A stretch of 58,759 nucleotides of DNA from Nephromyces sp. MM_2019 (Eukaryota > Apicomplexa > Aconoidasida > Nephromycida): assembly GCA_015657535.1 (NCBI GenBank), contig JADHZB010000199.1, forward strand, positions 1 to 58,759, in the 5' to 3' direction. This document shows positions 37,982-51,299 of this stretch, piece by piece. Every line of letters starts with the position of its first letter. Position 1 is the stretch's first letter. The notes below the pieces were generated by a model. That model was not told where the DNA came from. It searched no databases and worked only from the letters and a program-made list of their open reading frames with translations. The translations under genes were made by a program, and so were the position numbers.

Positions 37982-39895
37982 TTAGCCACAGCAATTATTG
38001 TTTTGTTGAGGAAAATTCGGGCTGGGATTTTTAATTATCGTGAATGTACCAGGTAAATATCTGATTAAAGTGTAGACGTTTAATGTAATAAAATGAAGAT
38101 AAGTTGTAACTGAAATCACACTAGGTAAGCGTATTTCTAGGATGAGTTGAACTAATAATTAAAGGATAAAATAGATTTTAGGGAAACTTACATTGGATCT
38201 TCATCCATTTTATTCTGCTTCAATGCCATCTTAAAAGCTTCCTGTAGTATGAAAAAAGCAAAGAGTTTTAAGGTATAGAGGTAAATAGTATATTTATAAT
38301 TCAATCTTACTTCGAAAGCTTTGTCTACATTAAAAGAATTTTTTGCGCTGAATTTAATTTGAAGCAAATTGATTAATTTATTTGCGAAATTTAAATTGAA
38401 TTTGGAAAATTCTCACCTTGTTTCGAAGTATGGGATATGATTCTTAGACTGGCACCATTCTGAGGCAGCATTTAAACTAACCTATAAAAATCAGTAAATT
38501 GAGCCGAGGAAAAATTAGATATTAAATAAAGTCACAGTACCTTCCTCTTCAACGTTTCATCTTGTTTGTTTCCGACAACCACAAATGGGAATTTTTCAGT
38601 TTCTATTTGGTTTCCCTGAGTATATAGTTTACAAAATAATAAAAGATATACAAAGGGGAAAGAAAATATACAATCTTGCTATAATATTTTAAAATGTAAG
38701 ATAATAGGTGTTAGCTAAAATCTAGGAGATATATGAGTCAAAGCAGGTTAATAGGTACGTAGAAGTATTATTCCTATCAGGAAGGAATCGAAATCAAGAG
38801 AATATAAAGATTGGTTAGTAAAAAACCTATGTGTATTAGAGATTAGTTTGGGATATATATTCGGCATTCAGATTAGATACCCAAAATAAAGTAATAATAT
38901 AGTTGAAAATGAAGAGATGTTCAAGTAAATAGGGAGTGTGTAAAAAAAACCTGTATGAGGAATTCATCTCTCCAAGAATCCAGAGATTGGAAAGATTTTG
39001 GATTGGTGAGGTCAAACATCAACACACAACAGTCAGCACCACGATAAAAACCAACGCCTAAGCTCTGGAAACGTTCTTGTCCTGCTGTATCCCAAATCTA
39101 ATATATCGGAGTTTAAAGAATAAGTTATTAGTTACGAGAGAATTTGTATCATCGAGTAGTTTCAAAATACCTGTGCTGTGACATCAACATCATCAACAGT
39201 TGTCGGCTTTGAAAGAAAATCAGCTCCAACTGATAATTATAATATGTGCATATGAAATAAAATTATATGATAATAATCTTGAACTAATATACACTTACTT
39301 GTGGCCTTGTACTGATTAGAAAATTTCCTATTTACATATTGATTGATGAGAGATGTTTTGCCAACGCTGTTAACATAGAAAAAGTTATTCAGGAAAAGGT
39401 TTTAAAAAGAAATAACCATTTATTTATTAGTCCCATTTAACAACACAAAATTAAATGCATCAATGTTTTAGTGCAAACATTGATAATTATACTAATTTCT
39501 TTATGGGACACGCATACATATATATATACTTGAGAGGTGTACAAACAAAAAGCATTTATAAATAAAAACAGACCTACACACTGTATAAGTAGACAAAATC
39601 ACATAAAAATTCATATACGCACAAAGCTACATGACATATGTAAACAAGTGGTATACATATAAATTTAAAACTACATGTTAATACACAATTGTAATTATTA
39701 TTTTTAGTTATGTCAAAGTCATACACATACAATAAAAATCTTACAAACATTTATCATTATTTTGATAAGTTTGTTAAGGGAGGTAGGCTAGACTACGTGT
39801 ACAAGCTCTCGTGAATTTCATATAAAAATAACATACCCACTATCTCCAAGGAGGATGCATTTCAATATGGCACGTTTACGAGAAGGAGAAGACAT
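37982..39895 (-). CDS. RAB7: Rab7 small GTPase
   Basis: Nine exons (39837-39895, 39299-39366, 39171-39229, 38951-39097, 38541-38615, 38417-38481, 38311-38347, 38192-38241, 37982-38021) encode 199 residues. The P-loop GDSGVGKT (17-24) is split by intron 1. [20 protein letters not shown] is the Rab7-type effector region. WDTAGQE begins at 64, GNKQD (126-130) is the guanine motif and ETSAK follows. The protein ends NNNCCG, a prenylation signal carried on a 40-nt last exon. Rab7 directs late endosome and vacuole or lysosome traffic. Intron 1 (39367-39836) contains a CA-rich patch on the + strand. Confidence 0.97.
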
Positions 39896-41611
39896 TTTAT
39901 GTTATGCTGTTTTGGATTTTTTAAATTTACAATTGAAGATGATGATGTGTGTGTAATCCAAGTGTGCGTGAACTCTATAGATGGATATATATGCTTAAGA
40001 TACAAATTTAGAAAGTTTGAACAAGTGAAGATGCATGAATTGTAAATTCATTGATTCGATATAATAACAAAATATGTAATATTTATATTAAGAATAAATA
40101 GCAAAAAGAGATTGGAATTGAAATTAACTTTATACATTAGCATAAGTTTTTATCAGCAAGACAAACACATTTTGTCCTACATATTTATTTCTTTTGTATG
40201 TTTGTGTTTGTGAATATTTCTTAAGTTTCAATTCACTTTTTGAATAGTAAAAATTACTTTATAAACACCTACTTTTATTTTCTAATTTTAGATAGTAACG
40301 AAATCAATAGTTTTGATATGTTTGCAGCTGATTGATATATAATTCCAGTAAATGCGGTATTTGAATAATTATTTCATAGATAAAATTGTTTTTATATAAT
40401 TACTTTTTCAAAGTTGTTTTCAATTTAAGTAATACTATAATAGAGATAAAAATTATATATATATATAAATATATAGCAAAAATGTAAATTGTCTAATTTG
40501 AGAAGAGTGAAATAGTACACAATTTATTTAATTGATACTTACTATATGTATACATATTGTAATTTTTAAATAAAAAAAAATATGTAATTGAAAACAGAAA
40601 AAATTAATTGAAACAATAACCATTCCAAGCGATTTTGGTGCTAACACTTTACAAATATAAAACATGTACCAAACTCAAACTTACGCGAATGTATGTTTGT
40701 GTGTAGATATGTATCTATATACACATATATATATACAAGTCTATGTATTTAATACCCAATGGCAAGCATAACATCATATGAGGTATTTTAAACTTTACAA
40801 AGAGGATATATATTTAAGATGTCTTGAATATAATAATTCCGAAATCTTTAGTTATTAATTTTATACTATTATCATTTTGTATACTAAAACTTTGAGATAT
40901 CCACTAAAGTGATCCTTCCATTTGAATATATAATCTAATCAGCTTGATACAAATCAATATGAATCTCCAATAATGAACATACATGTCCACTAAGTGTTAA
41001 AATCCTCAATACATACAAACACACATATCCCAAACTCCTACACATAAATGTTATAAATCCAAATTGACATACATCATATACTCATACTTACAAGCACAGA
41101 TGTTAAAAATTCACACAGATATACAGACACATGTCATTAAACGCATAGATATATACCTATTATAAGCAAATGTCCACATAGGTCCACATATTGAAACATA
41201 TAATGAGTAAAAGAGATATTTCCTCTATAAATATATATACATTTTTATTAGTTCAAACATACTTCTACTTATACACGCACGTCTCTACAAACTCTAATAC
41301 ACCATCATACACCATATAAATTTTAACAATCATATCTCTATTAATAAATATTGATAATAAACCACCTTAAATTCACCACATTTAATAGGTAACTACAAAC
41401 TTAAGCAAACTGTAAAACAACCAACTAGGCTGACAAGTTCAATGAGTACACATCTTAGTCTGCTACAAACCTCAGCTAACATGTATATAAAAACAAAAGC
41501 ATTATTATATACACTAAGATAATTGAATAACACATCAACTCTCTGGGCAGTTAAGATATGGACATTTTACTGCTCTAATCTTATTATTTTATACACATTT
41601 ACAAAAAAATC
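39896..41611. other. Divergent intergenic region Rab7 / ligase I with TG-to-CA switch
   Basis: About 1.7 kb. The part next to Rab7 (39.9-40.3 kb) has TG-rich runs on the + strand; the part next to ligase I (about 40.95-41.6 kb) is CA-rich (ACATACAAACACACAT and similar). The boundary is around 40.7 kb. On each gene's own coding strand the upstream DNA is therefore CA-rich. Confidence 0.7.
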
Positions 41612-44600
41612 ATGGCGGAACAAAGACAGACATTTATTTCGTAAGAAAAATTTAATATTTTAAGTGAATATTTGGTTTGTATGAATATACACAAACTCAT
41701 ATTTATTAGATAAAATTAATATCTGCTATACTATGAACATATCTCAAGCTGTACAAATATTTAGTATATGCTGTTATGTTGAGACACTCTTATAAGGATT
41801 CCTTACAAACTCAAAACAAACAATTCTCTAAGAATTGACACTCATGAGTACTCTGATATATTTTAGAAATTGATGTCGATATTTATAAAATCAAAAGCTT
41901 ATTTCTTAAGTTTAATTGTATAAATCAAAACAATAGGAACATAATTTGGGTATAAATTAACATCGATGCGTAAAATGAGAATAATGACTTATATGTTTTA
42001 CATAATAGATATAAGAAACATAAGTTCATTAACAACCTCATTTGAATTTTTTAAGCAGTATACTTATATAATACTTGTGAATCAAACACCTTGAATAATT
42101 ATTCATTTTTGTAAAATCATAAATTAAGTTTTACCTACACACAATATTGTACAAATTTTGTAATGTGTGTTTATGTTAGGTCATTTTTTACAAAAAAATT
42201 ATCACCAAGTTCTGAAAATGTAACTTCTCTGAATGTCACGGGACTCATGTCTCCCAAAAAAAACTCTGAACTTCCTAAGACAAATCAGAAAAATTTGTTT
42301 TTACAAGAGAGTTTAATAAAATTGAATTATACCAAGGATGATAAAAGTGAAACAAATATTGTTACCAAAGAAAAATCGGAAGAAACAACAGAAGTAACAA
42401 ATTCACAACAGCGACAAATAGAAATTGATGAAAAATTAACAAAATCTACTCCAGAAACTGGTGAATATGAATTTAATCTAAAATTCTTGATTCTTTGTAA
42501 TTTATAAAAATAAAATTCAAAATTTTAACAAAGCATGTATATACAAATAATGAATTGAAATTTACGCATTTATATGCACTTCCTATATATACGTGTAAAT
42601 GATTCTATGCGTATGTAACCCTAATTTATTAATACATCAGACAAACAAGTGAAGAAAAAGCGTAGACTTCGACATTCTATCACATCTGAACCTTCAAATG
42701 ATAGACTAAACAATACTAGCCAAACATTAGCTAATGATGGTATAAATATAATTGTTGCTATAATCTATAAAATTTACCCATCCATTATTTTTTACTTTTT
42801 TATTTTAAACTAGATTTATTTTATAGTGAAGATGAGATTGAGGATGTAGAATTTGAAGATCAAGATGAAATAAGAGGTTATTTTTGAATTGAATCCTCTT
42901 TGTGACAAAAATATTTACCCAAAAAAGCTGACTTGTCAACGCTATAATTATTTTCTCTACTTTTTTAAATTAAAACTAAGTAAATATTTATATAAAAATT
43001 ATTTTTAGTTAGTGCAAATTCAGCAGAAGGGAAGAATGCCCTTACAAAATTGATGAGCCTTTCCAAATCTCCACAAACATTAACTAATACCTCCAAAAAA
43101 AGTAAAACAAAAGGACAAACAGCCGCGGCTACTGCTAAAATAAATTGGTTTGCTTGTGATATAACTGATCCTGATTGTTTGGATATCACATCTCCACAAT
43201 TTGATCCTAAAAACTACAACATCGACCAATATCAATCTAAGAAGAATAATAAAATGCTATTGTAGGTGTACACGAATATACAGAATTTAATTTGATTTTT
43301 TTTTCTGGTTGAGTAATTCATTTATTAAAGATTAATTTGTGTGTTTTTATCAACCGATAAAATATGTGTGTTTTTAATAACCGATTAATGTACGTGATTT
43401 TACTAATCGATTAATGTGTGTGTGATTTCTTTAACCAATCAATCCATGTGATTTATAAAATAATTAGTCAAATACGAACAGTGTGTATAACTTAATTTTC
43501 TAATCCTGAAGTATTCGATTTCAATATTACATTCAATAATGATATCACCTTAGATTTGAATTTTTATCGAAGCATTTTGATATGATTGATCAACTCAAGG
43601 GTAGTGGACCTGGCAGCAAAAAATCAACAGTAGCCCTACTTACAAATGTTTTTCGTTGCCTTATTTATCACTCACCTAACGAAGTCGTACCTGCTACATA
43701 TATCAGCCTCAACAAGTAATAAGTTTGACAAAATTATTATATAAGTATATATACATATATTGAATGATTTATTTGACATTATTTTATTAGAGTAGCTCCT
43801 AATTATATGGGAGTTGAATTGGGTGTGGGGGAATCCTTGATTATTAAAGCTATGACTGAAACCTATGGAAGAACAGAATCAAATCTTAAGAAAGGTACAA
43901 AATAATATTTAAATAATTGTAAACCAACAAAAGATAGCTCATTTTATCAAATAATCAGAAATGAACCAAATCGAAGACCTTGGTGCAATAGCTGAACTTT
44001 GTAGTTGTAAAATGCGTACGATAGTACCAACACCACGACTAAGTATCTCTTCAACATTCACACTGTTGAAAAGCATTGCTGAAACATCGGGACATAATTC
44101 ACAACAAAAAAAGAAAGACTTTGTAAATCTTTCTTAAATATAATTTCTTATGTGATTTACTTTGATTTTAGATTTAAATATTTAGTTATTAAATCTCATG
44201 TACATATTCTTTCAATTTTTGAATTGTACGAATTTTTATATATTTATCTATGTAATATGATAATGAATACATTTAACTCTTTACTACTTACATAATTCTT
44301 GTATTTATAATCCTTAAACAGTTAAAACGTTTACTAGTATCTGCTAAAGGATCTGAACCGAAATATATTGTACGCTTCTTACAACAAACTATGCGTATTG
44401 GTATGAATACTGCAACAGTTTACCAGGTAAATATAATCTTATAAAGTTTTTAAAACTTTATATACATAAAATTTACTAAAGTCTTTAGCATTTGCATTTT
44501 GGCTTACACGACCTAATTTAGAAGAACCACCTATAAGTGATGCACGAAAATCACAAAAATGGACTATAACACAAATTGATGAAAATCTTATTGCTATGGA

Positions 44601-46546
44601 AAAAGCTGTACGTACAGCTCTATGTGAAGTACCAAACATTGAAATAATTATAAATCATCTATTAAAGGGTAATTGCACTAAAGGATTTTTATTATACATA
44701 CTTGGCATGATATATTTCTAAAATCAAGGAGTTTTTATCCCTATTTTAACATTTTCTATTATACATATTTAAAATATTTTTGTTCCTAATTACATGGGAG
44801 TTTTAATAAATATGAATACTCTATCAATTTATATCTTTTTACTCTTTGTTCTTTGTTCATATTAAATAGGTGCTGATCATAATACACTTTCCAAATCTTG
44901 CGTAATTACTCCTGGAGTACCAGTTCAACCTATGCTTGCAAAGCCTACTAAGGGACTCAGCGAAGTCCTTGATCGCTTTTCTTCATCTACTTTTACATGT
45001 GAGTATAAATATGATGGTGAGAGAGCTCAAATTCATATGACTGAACCTGGAAAATTCAAGTAAGAATTAATACTTTCAATATAGGATAAGCAAATTTATA
45101 TATGATATATTCCTCTATCAGACTATTTAGCCGAAGACTTGAAGAGATGACTACAAAATATCCTGATGTCCTTGAGATTTTATTCTCATCTGTCCCTAAG
45201 GTAACTGCTACAGTCACCATTAAATAGGATAAAATCGAAATTGTTTCTTAATCCTCACTTATAAACCTTCTGATAGGATGTAACAGATTTCATTATCGAT
45301 AGTGAAGTGGTAGCCTATGATGTTGAAGCAAATAAGATCTTACCATTTCAAATACTAAGTACTCGGAAGAGAAAACAAGTAGAAGCAAGTGTAAGAGCTT
45401 AGTACATTATTTCATAAGAAATTTACCAACTGAAAACTGTTTACGAAACCACAGGAAATCACAGTCAAAATATTTATTTTCCCCTTTGACTGTATACGAT
45501 TTAATGGTGAAAGCCTTCTTTCTAAATCTTTAAGAGACAGACGTTTATTTTTGCAAAAGGCTCTGAAACCAATTCCAAACAAATTAAGTTATGCTACACA
45601 TAAAGAAATGATATCAATTGAAGAAATGGATGTTTTTTTACAAGAGGCTATTGAAAGTAAAAACTAAAAATCGACAAGCAAATCAAAGTTTCATTTTTCA
45701 ACTTATTGGTTTATGTTATATATATCCTTTAGATTCATGTGAGGGCCTAATGGTAAAAACTCTAGACGAAAATGCTTCCTATGAACCATTTAAGCGGTCA
45801 TTGAACTGGCTCAAGGTTAAAAAGGATTATATTGAAGGTCTTTCTGATTCAGTTGACTTGGTTCCAATTGGGGCATTTTTTGGAAGGGTAAAACAAATCT
45901 CAACTATTATAAAATATATACAAATTACTGTATTTTAATACTTAACTCATCAGGGCAAAAGAAATAGCCTTTATGGAACATACTTATTAGCCGTTTATAA
46001 TGATGTAGACGAAACCTTCCAAAGCGTATGTAAAGTGGCTACAGGATTCTCTGATGAAGACCTTCAAACTTTATATAACTTTCACAAAGACAGAGTGATC
46101 TCAAAAAAACCTATATATTATGAAACATCAGATAGAATGGTATGTTTACATTGTAATACAATTTTTATATCTTTTTATTATCCATCTAAAACAATTACTA
46201 TCAGGAACCTGATGTTTGGTTTGAGCCTAGCCAAGTTTGGGAATGCCGTGCTGCAGATTTATCTTTATCCCCTGTTCACACCGCAGCTATTGGTATAAAA
46301 CTATTCGATAAGGTAAGAGAAGAATAATTAAGTCTACAAGAACTCCTCATAATAACATAATTCTTCCAGGGTATTGGGCTACGTTTTCCCAGGTTTTTGA
46401 AAGTCAGAGATGATAAAGGAGTATATGATGCTACAAACAACTTACAAATACTTGAGATGTATGACGCCCAATTCAAATCCTCAAATGATGTCACTAGAAA
46501 CTTAGATCTAAGGGATGACTCAGACTCAGAAGATATTGACTTTTAA
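41612..46546 (+). CDS. LIG1: ATP-dependent DNA ligase I
   Basis: Eighteen exons give 885 residues: 41612-41640, 42180-42460, 42641-42739, 42814-42876, 43009-43261, 43554-43715, 43791-43894, 43959-44122, 44322-44426, 44482-44668, 44870-45059, 45122-45200, 45277-45390, 45455-45656, 45733-45887, 45954-46139, 46205-46312, 46370-46546. All phases match. Exons 1 and 2 together make a PCNA-binding PIP box (QTFISSFF). A disordered Lys/Glu-rich N-terminus follows, then the DNA-binding domain ([18 protein letters not shown]). The adenylation motif [13 protein letters not shown] carries the nucleophilic Lys near 529. Later motifs are [31 protein letters not shown] and the OB-fold [12 protein letters not shown]. 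It should seal Okazaki fragments and repair nicks in the nucleus. Confidence 0.97.
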
Positions 46547-47077
46547 TAAAACACATTTTCTTTACTATAAAAATAAACCACTATAAACTTGTCCAACAAG
46601 AGTTACATAACACGGAGTTTATATTTAAATCACGAGGGAAATTCAACTAAAAATGGTTTCCTTAATATGCAGTTTATGGCAACTGGAAAAACAACTTAAA
46701 TACATTAACTATGATATTAATTTTATATTAAATTTGTGAGACTTTAAAAATATAATTAATAGAAAATCGGCAATTTATTTCAATTATCAAATGAATTAAA
46801 AAAACTCACTTCTTTCAATGTTAAATACATAATTGAGAGTAATTCTTTAAGAATAATAATATCTTATGCTCTATTATTGAGTCTTACTACATCACTGTTC
46901 AAAACTTTATTTGTTCTAGGAAATCATTTTCATAAGCCCTAATAATACCTACTATTTTCTAACCAATATTTATACACTATTGGTGCAGAAAAAAAATTAA
47001 TAATATGTGCAAGAATTTCCAAATGTGAATTTAATTCAATGACCCTCTTTTTAGCTCTTCAATCTCTGAATAAGAAA
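46547..47077. other. Convergent intergenic region
   Basis: About 530 bp of AT-rich DNA between the stop codons of ligase I and the histidine-rich protein gene. If the alternative last intron of the latter is used, its coding sequence extends to 47031. Confidence 0.5.
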
Positions 47078-50000
47078 TTATATTTCTAGCTGAAATTTAA
47101 GTATTCTCAGATTAAAAACTTTACGCTTATGAATCGTCCCTATCCTTGACCAAATGTTTTTGGCCCTATCATAGTTTTGAATATCGTTTTCAGTTTCTAC
47201 TGCTTTTTGTAATTGTCATTTTCGAGAATTATAGGAATTGTCATACCAGCTCTTTGCCTAGAGCAAGAATTTGAACATTCATTGCCATTGTTTTCCTTTG
47301 CTATATGGCTCCCCAAAATTTGCGGAACTTGAACTTGTGGGACTTTAAATTAAAAAAGTTAGCGATACTTGTGGGAAAAGCTTATTGTTATCAAAACTAT
47401 TACCAATTTGATTTGGGACGCTATTTACTTTCATTTTATGGTATGGTTTAATTAGTTAATAAAGCTTGCTTAGGTTTCATTTCTAGTTAACTCACTATTG
47501 GCAGGATTGTTAGCTTGCTGATTTGAGCCAAGTAGTTTCTTTAAATTTTCTTCAGTGACATAAATCCCACTTTTTTCTATATTTCCATTTTTTGACATTT
47601 CACTTGAGATATTCGACGTAGGATTTTCCATTCTCTGGTATTGATCAACTTTTACAACTAGTTTATTTCTGCTTTATTGAGTTATATGATTTGGCACCTT
47701 GTTGGTTGGCACCGTAAGGGGAACTATTCATAGCATAAGTGGGTGTATTCAATTGCGGACTATTGTTTAGGTTATCTAAACTTCACAAATTAAACTTTTA
47801 GAGTTGTTTCTAACCTTTCTGAGTTTTAAAAATAGTATTTTTTGGTCAAAATTAAAAATTAACAATTAATTTTACCTGTAGGGGGCATCATTTGGTGTGG
47901 ATTATGAGTAACTCCTGGTGAGTATCCTGTATTGAAGCTAAAAGATTTTACAATTTCTTTATATCTATTTTGAATTAATAATTTTACTTAGTATTTTCTC
48001 CTATACCTTGATGCATATTTGGTTGTGCCTTAAATATCACAATAATTGCAATTTAATTAAATGATTTTTCAATATCAACCATTGATTGAATCATAGGTTC
48101 TTTTTCAGTTGATGCTGGGATTGGAGCAATTTCAGGTTCAGGGATTTTATAGGTATTTGTAACAGGAATATTGGGTGGAGGTTCCATTCCTATTTGATTT
48201 TTTGGTTGGTTCCCAGCAGCTACGTTAACTATAACTCCCTTAATTATTTAGTCCAATTTTATTAAATTGGAATTGCTAATATTAGAATTTTAACTTACTG
48301 GATGTGAGGAATCTTTTGTTCCTTTCCCAAAATTTCTATTAGAATGTGACTTTACTTCAAAATTTTCACCTAGATTTTCTCCATAGTGACTGCTACCTGA
48401 ATTATTCAAGCTCAAATCTGCTTTCATTAGCTCTTAAACCTATACATTACCTTGGTAATTATTATCGACGGGCCTCGCTCTATTAAAAGGTTGATTGTGC
48501 ACCATTTCGACTCCACTTTGGGGCATACGATGCACAGTCCTTGAATGCAACATTGTTTGGTCATTATCCATGGTCATTTCATTTGAGAAATTGTCTACAG
48601 GCACTCGATGAACAGTCCTTGAGTTTAACATTGGCTGGTCTTCATCAATATCATCTGAGAAATTGTCCACAGGTGCACGATGAACAATCCTTGAATGCAA
48701 TATTGGTTGGACTTCATCCATATCATTTAAGAAGTTGTCTAAATTTATGCTTTTTGTTGAGTTTTTAATATCCTTTTATGATTATACCATGTATTTTATT
48801 TTCCGGGAAATCTGCATCCACATCATCCTTGGTAGGTGAAAAAAAAATATTCAGCAACTCAGTTACTCAAATCTTTTTACTTCAACAAAGTTGGACCCTA
48901 GGTAGCCATGATTTTTGGTCCCAAACGTGTTGGACTTTTTATTCTGTTATAATAATTTAGCGAATCAAATTTGTTCAGAAGCTTGAATTTTTAACCTATT
49001 TTTGTAACTTTTGAATAAATTTAACTAGTATTCTACTAACCATTTTACCTGTAAAAAGGACTATTTCGGTCCAAAGTAGCAATGAGAAGCAAAGTTTTGT
49101 ATGAAAGTTCAAGTTCAGTTAAATGATTGAAGTTTTAGTCTGTCACCTGTGAATATACACCGTTAGTGCTTTTGCGAAAAGTTTGATTGTTAACCTGAGG
49201 AATTGAATTTTAAATAAAATTATGAGATATACAATTAAAACTTTCAGACTTATTATTAAAATAATCAAACTGTTGAAGCATAAACAATTTTCATGAATTA
49301 TATTTGATTTGCTTTGGAAAAAAAGCAAGCAACAAATCTTGTGATTATTCTCACGAATGATCACAATAAACATTTAGCTTTTTACCTGATTTGCCGGAGA
49401 ATGATATTGGTAGTTATCATTAAAACTCCCAAGATCCTGAAAATTTTTATTTTTAATCTTGGCTAAATGATAATTCAATTACTGAATCAAAATTCCTCTA
49501 TTTCGTTATTTTTAATTTCAATTGTGTACTATCATAACTCAATATATTAAATTGAACCTTATAAATGGAATGATCCGATGGATTCATATGATTTAAGTGA
49601 TTCTGCTTCAAAGGATATAAGATTACAATATGTAAAATACAAAAAGTCTGCTATAACTTGATTAAAACTGTTCCCATCACTCAGAACAGGAGCTTCACTA
49701 TATCTCTCATAATCATCCTTGTATAAAATTAATGAATGTTTTATTGACGCTATTTTTTTATTTTACATTGCCTCGTCTATTGTAGCTATTTCTACTTAAA
49801 TTATTTCTATTTGAATTATCAGTATAGATAGAGTCATAACATTCTCATGTGTTCATATTGTGTTGATTATACCTCTGCTCTTGTCCCAAGAACTTATCGT
49901 TGCCTCTAAAGCCAAGTGGTCGCTGTGAGCCGTTGCCATTTTCTAAATGGTCACCGGTGGAATAAGGGAAACTTCCATGACTCATACCATTCGTTTGGGA

Positions 50001-50814
50001 ATGGCTCATAAAATCTGATTGAAATTGATATTCATTGTTGTTATACTTAATTCCTTTAGCTATATCTATGTCTAATACCTTCATAACTATTTTGACCATA
50101 TTCATGATCATTTCCACTTGGCTGATATGAATGCGCCGATTTTGTTGCATAAGGATCATAATCTCCTAAATGTGATCGTCGATAATCATAAGGGTTATTT
50201 CTTGCTCCTTCATAGGAATCTTCATATCCATTTTGGTTATAACCATAGTCACTATGTTGATGGCCACCATCGCTTTGAGGTGGGTAGTAACCACGTTCGT
50301 GATGTTTGTGATCAGAATGATCGTGATGGCTGTAATCATAATCTTGCTTATCCTGGTTATAACCATGTCGATTCCCGTAATCATGATGATGACCCCCTCG
50401 ATAATCATGGTGATGACGGTCTCCATAAGCATCATTATGATTTCCATATCCATGATGATGATGATTTCCATAATGATGATAATGATGTCCATGATGATGA
50501 TGATGATTTCCATGATGATGATGATGATTTCCATGATGATGATGATGATCTCCAAATCTATGGTGATGATTTCCATGACCATGATTACCTAAATTACGAT
50601 AGCCGTTATGGTGATGATGATCGTGGTGGTGATGATGATCATGGTGGTGATGATGACCATGATGTGGATGATACTGATCATCTAACTTATTTTTATTGCT
50701 ATGTCCATTTTCTAGTTTCACCAAATTGTTTAAACTATTAGTATAGCGAAAATGGTCCCCGGAAACTAAGATAAAACATAAGATTGGTACATAATAGAAA
50801 TAGAGATTCCACAT
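47078..50814 (-). CDS. Large secreted histidine-rich repeat protein
   Basis: A signal peptide (LYFYYVPILCFILVSG) starts exon 1 (50079-50814). Nineteen exons in continuous phase give about 804 residues; the others are 49873-50053, 49767-49806, 49658-49717, 49558-49605, 49386-49436, 49147-49194, 48881-48943, 48788-48827, 48451-48738, 48299-48420, 48080-48238, 47988-48028, 47876-47937, 47698-47775, 47496-47648, 47404-47427, 47247-47342, 47078-47202. Residues about 50-160 are runs of histidine with Gly, Asn, Asp and Tyr, including GNHHHHH units. A later exon encodes three repeats of about 24-26 residues (DNFSDDIDEDQPMLNSRTVH). The rest is Asn/Gln/Ser/Pro-rich. The ending is uncertain: an extra 35-bp intron would move the stop to 47031. 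Secretion and metal or haem binding are inferences from the signal peptide and histidine content. I recognise no domain. Confidence 0.8.
48560..48738 (-). repeat. Three tandem coding repeats in the histidine-rich protein
   Basis: Units starting DNFLNDMDEVQP, DNFSDDIDEDQP and DNFSNEMTMDNDQT, each followed by (I/M)L(H/N)SR(I/T)VHR(A/V/M)P. Repeat length is about 72-78 bp; the third copy has a two-residue insertion. Confidence 0.85.
50440..50660 (-). repeat. (CAT/CAC)n histidine-codon repeats
   Basis: Read on the minus strand, short runs of CAT/CAC codons interrupted by GGA AAT give a 21-bp unit (GNHHHHH), repeated about three times near 50475-50550, with looser runs on both sides. The + strand shows ATGATG runs that create spurious Met/Ile frames. 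Confidence 0.9.
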
Positions 50815-51299
50815 ATTTGTTTAAACTCGCAGTCAATAGTAAATAAATATATATTGGGTATAATTTGACAATCTTAACTAGACTGTAGCTACAGTTGATA
50901 TTGTTAAGTTCACAATCAAACTGCTCATTATCTCTTTAGGTAATATGCTAGCCTAATTTACATAATGTAAATTTTATAAACTATTCAACAAGGTTATAAA
51001 ATTTCTGCTTTGCTTATATATGGAAATAAGTTATTATTCTTTTGTTTCTAGTTATTAAAGAAAATTTTTTGAAATTCGTTCTATCAATCAAGGCTTAGAT
51101 TGCTTAAAAATATCTAATCTAGGCTTTCCAGTTTTCTATAGAATTTATTAAAAAATTAAAATAATTAAGCTTTGTAAATAATATATATTTACATATTTGC
51201 CGAAGAGTTTCGATAAAATAATAGAACACATGATTACAAATTTTTCAAGAATATAGAACATTTCAGCTAAAAAAATGAAAAATTATTTAGAGAATAGTA
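50815..51299. other. Intergenic region
   Basis: About 485 bp, AT-rich, between the start of the histidine-rich protein gene and the 3' end of V-ATPase subunit H (same strand). Must hold the promoter of the former; no element recognised. Confidence 0.5.

Noticed and set aside
42163..42507. Separate gene start at 42163 for ligase I
   Set aside because: The frame belongs to exon 2; the upstream 29-nt exon supplies the start codon and the first half of a PIP box, and the tail past 42460 is intronic.
45618..45938. Independent 106-residue gene
   Set aside because: It overlaps two ligase I exons and reads through the intron between them; the ligase motif [10 protein letters not shown] lies in this frame only after splicing.
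50118..50741. Plus-strand Asp-rich and Met/Ile-rich frames of up to 207 codons
   Set aside because: They are the complement of the histidine codon repeats; the minus-strand frame has the signal peptide and splices onward in phase.
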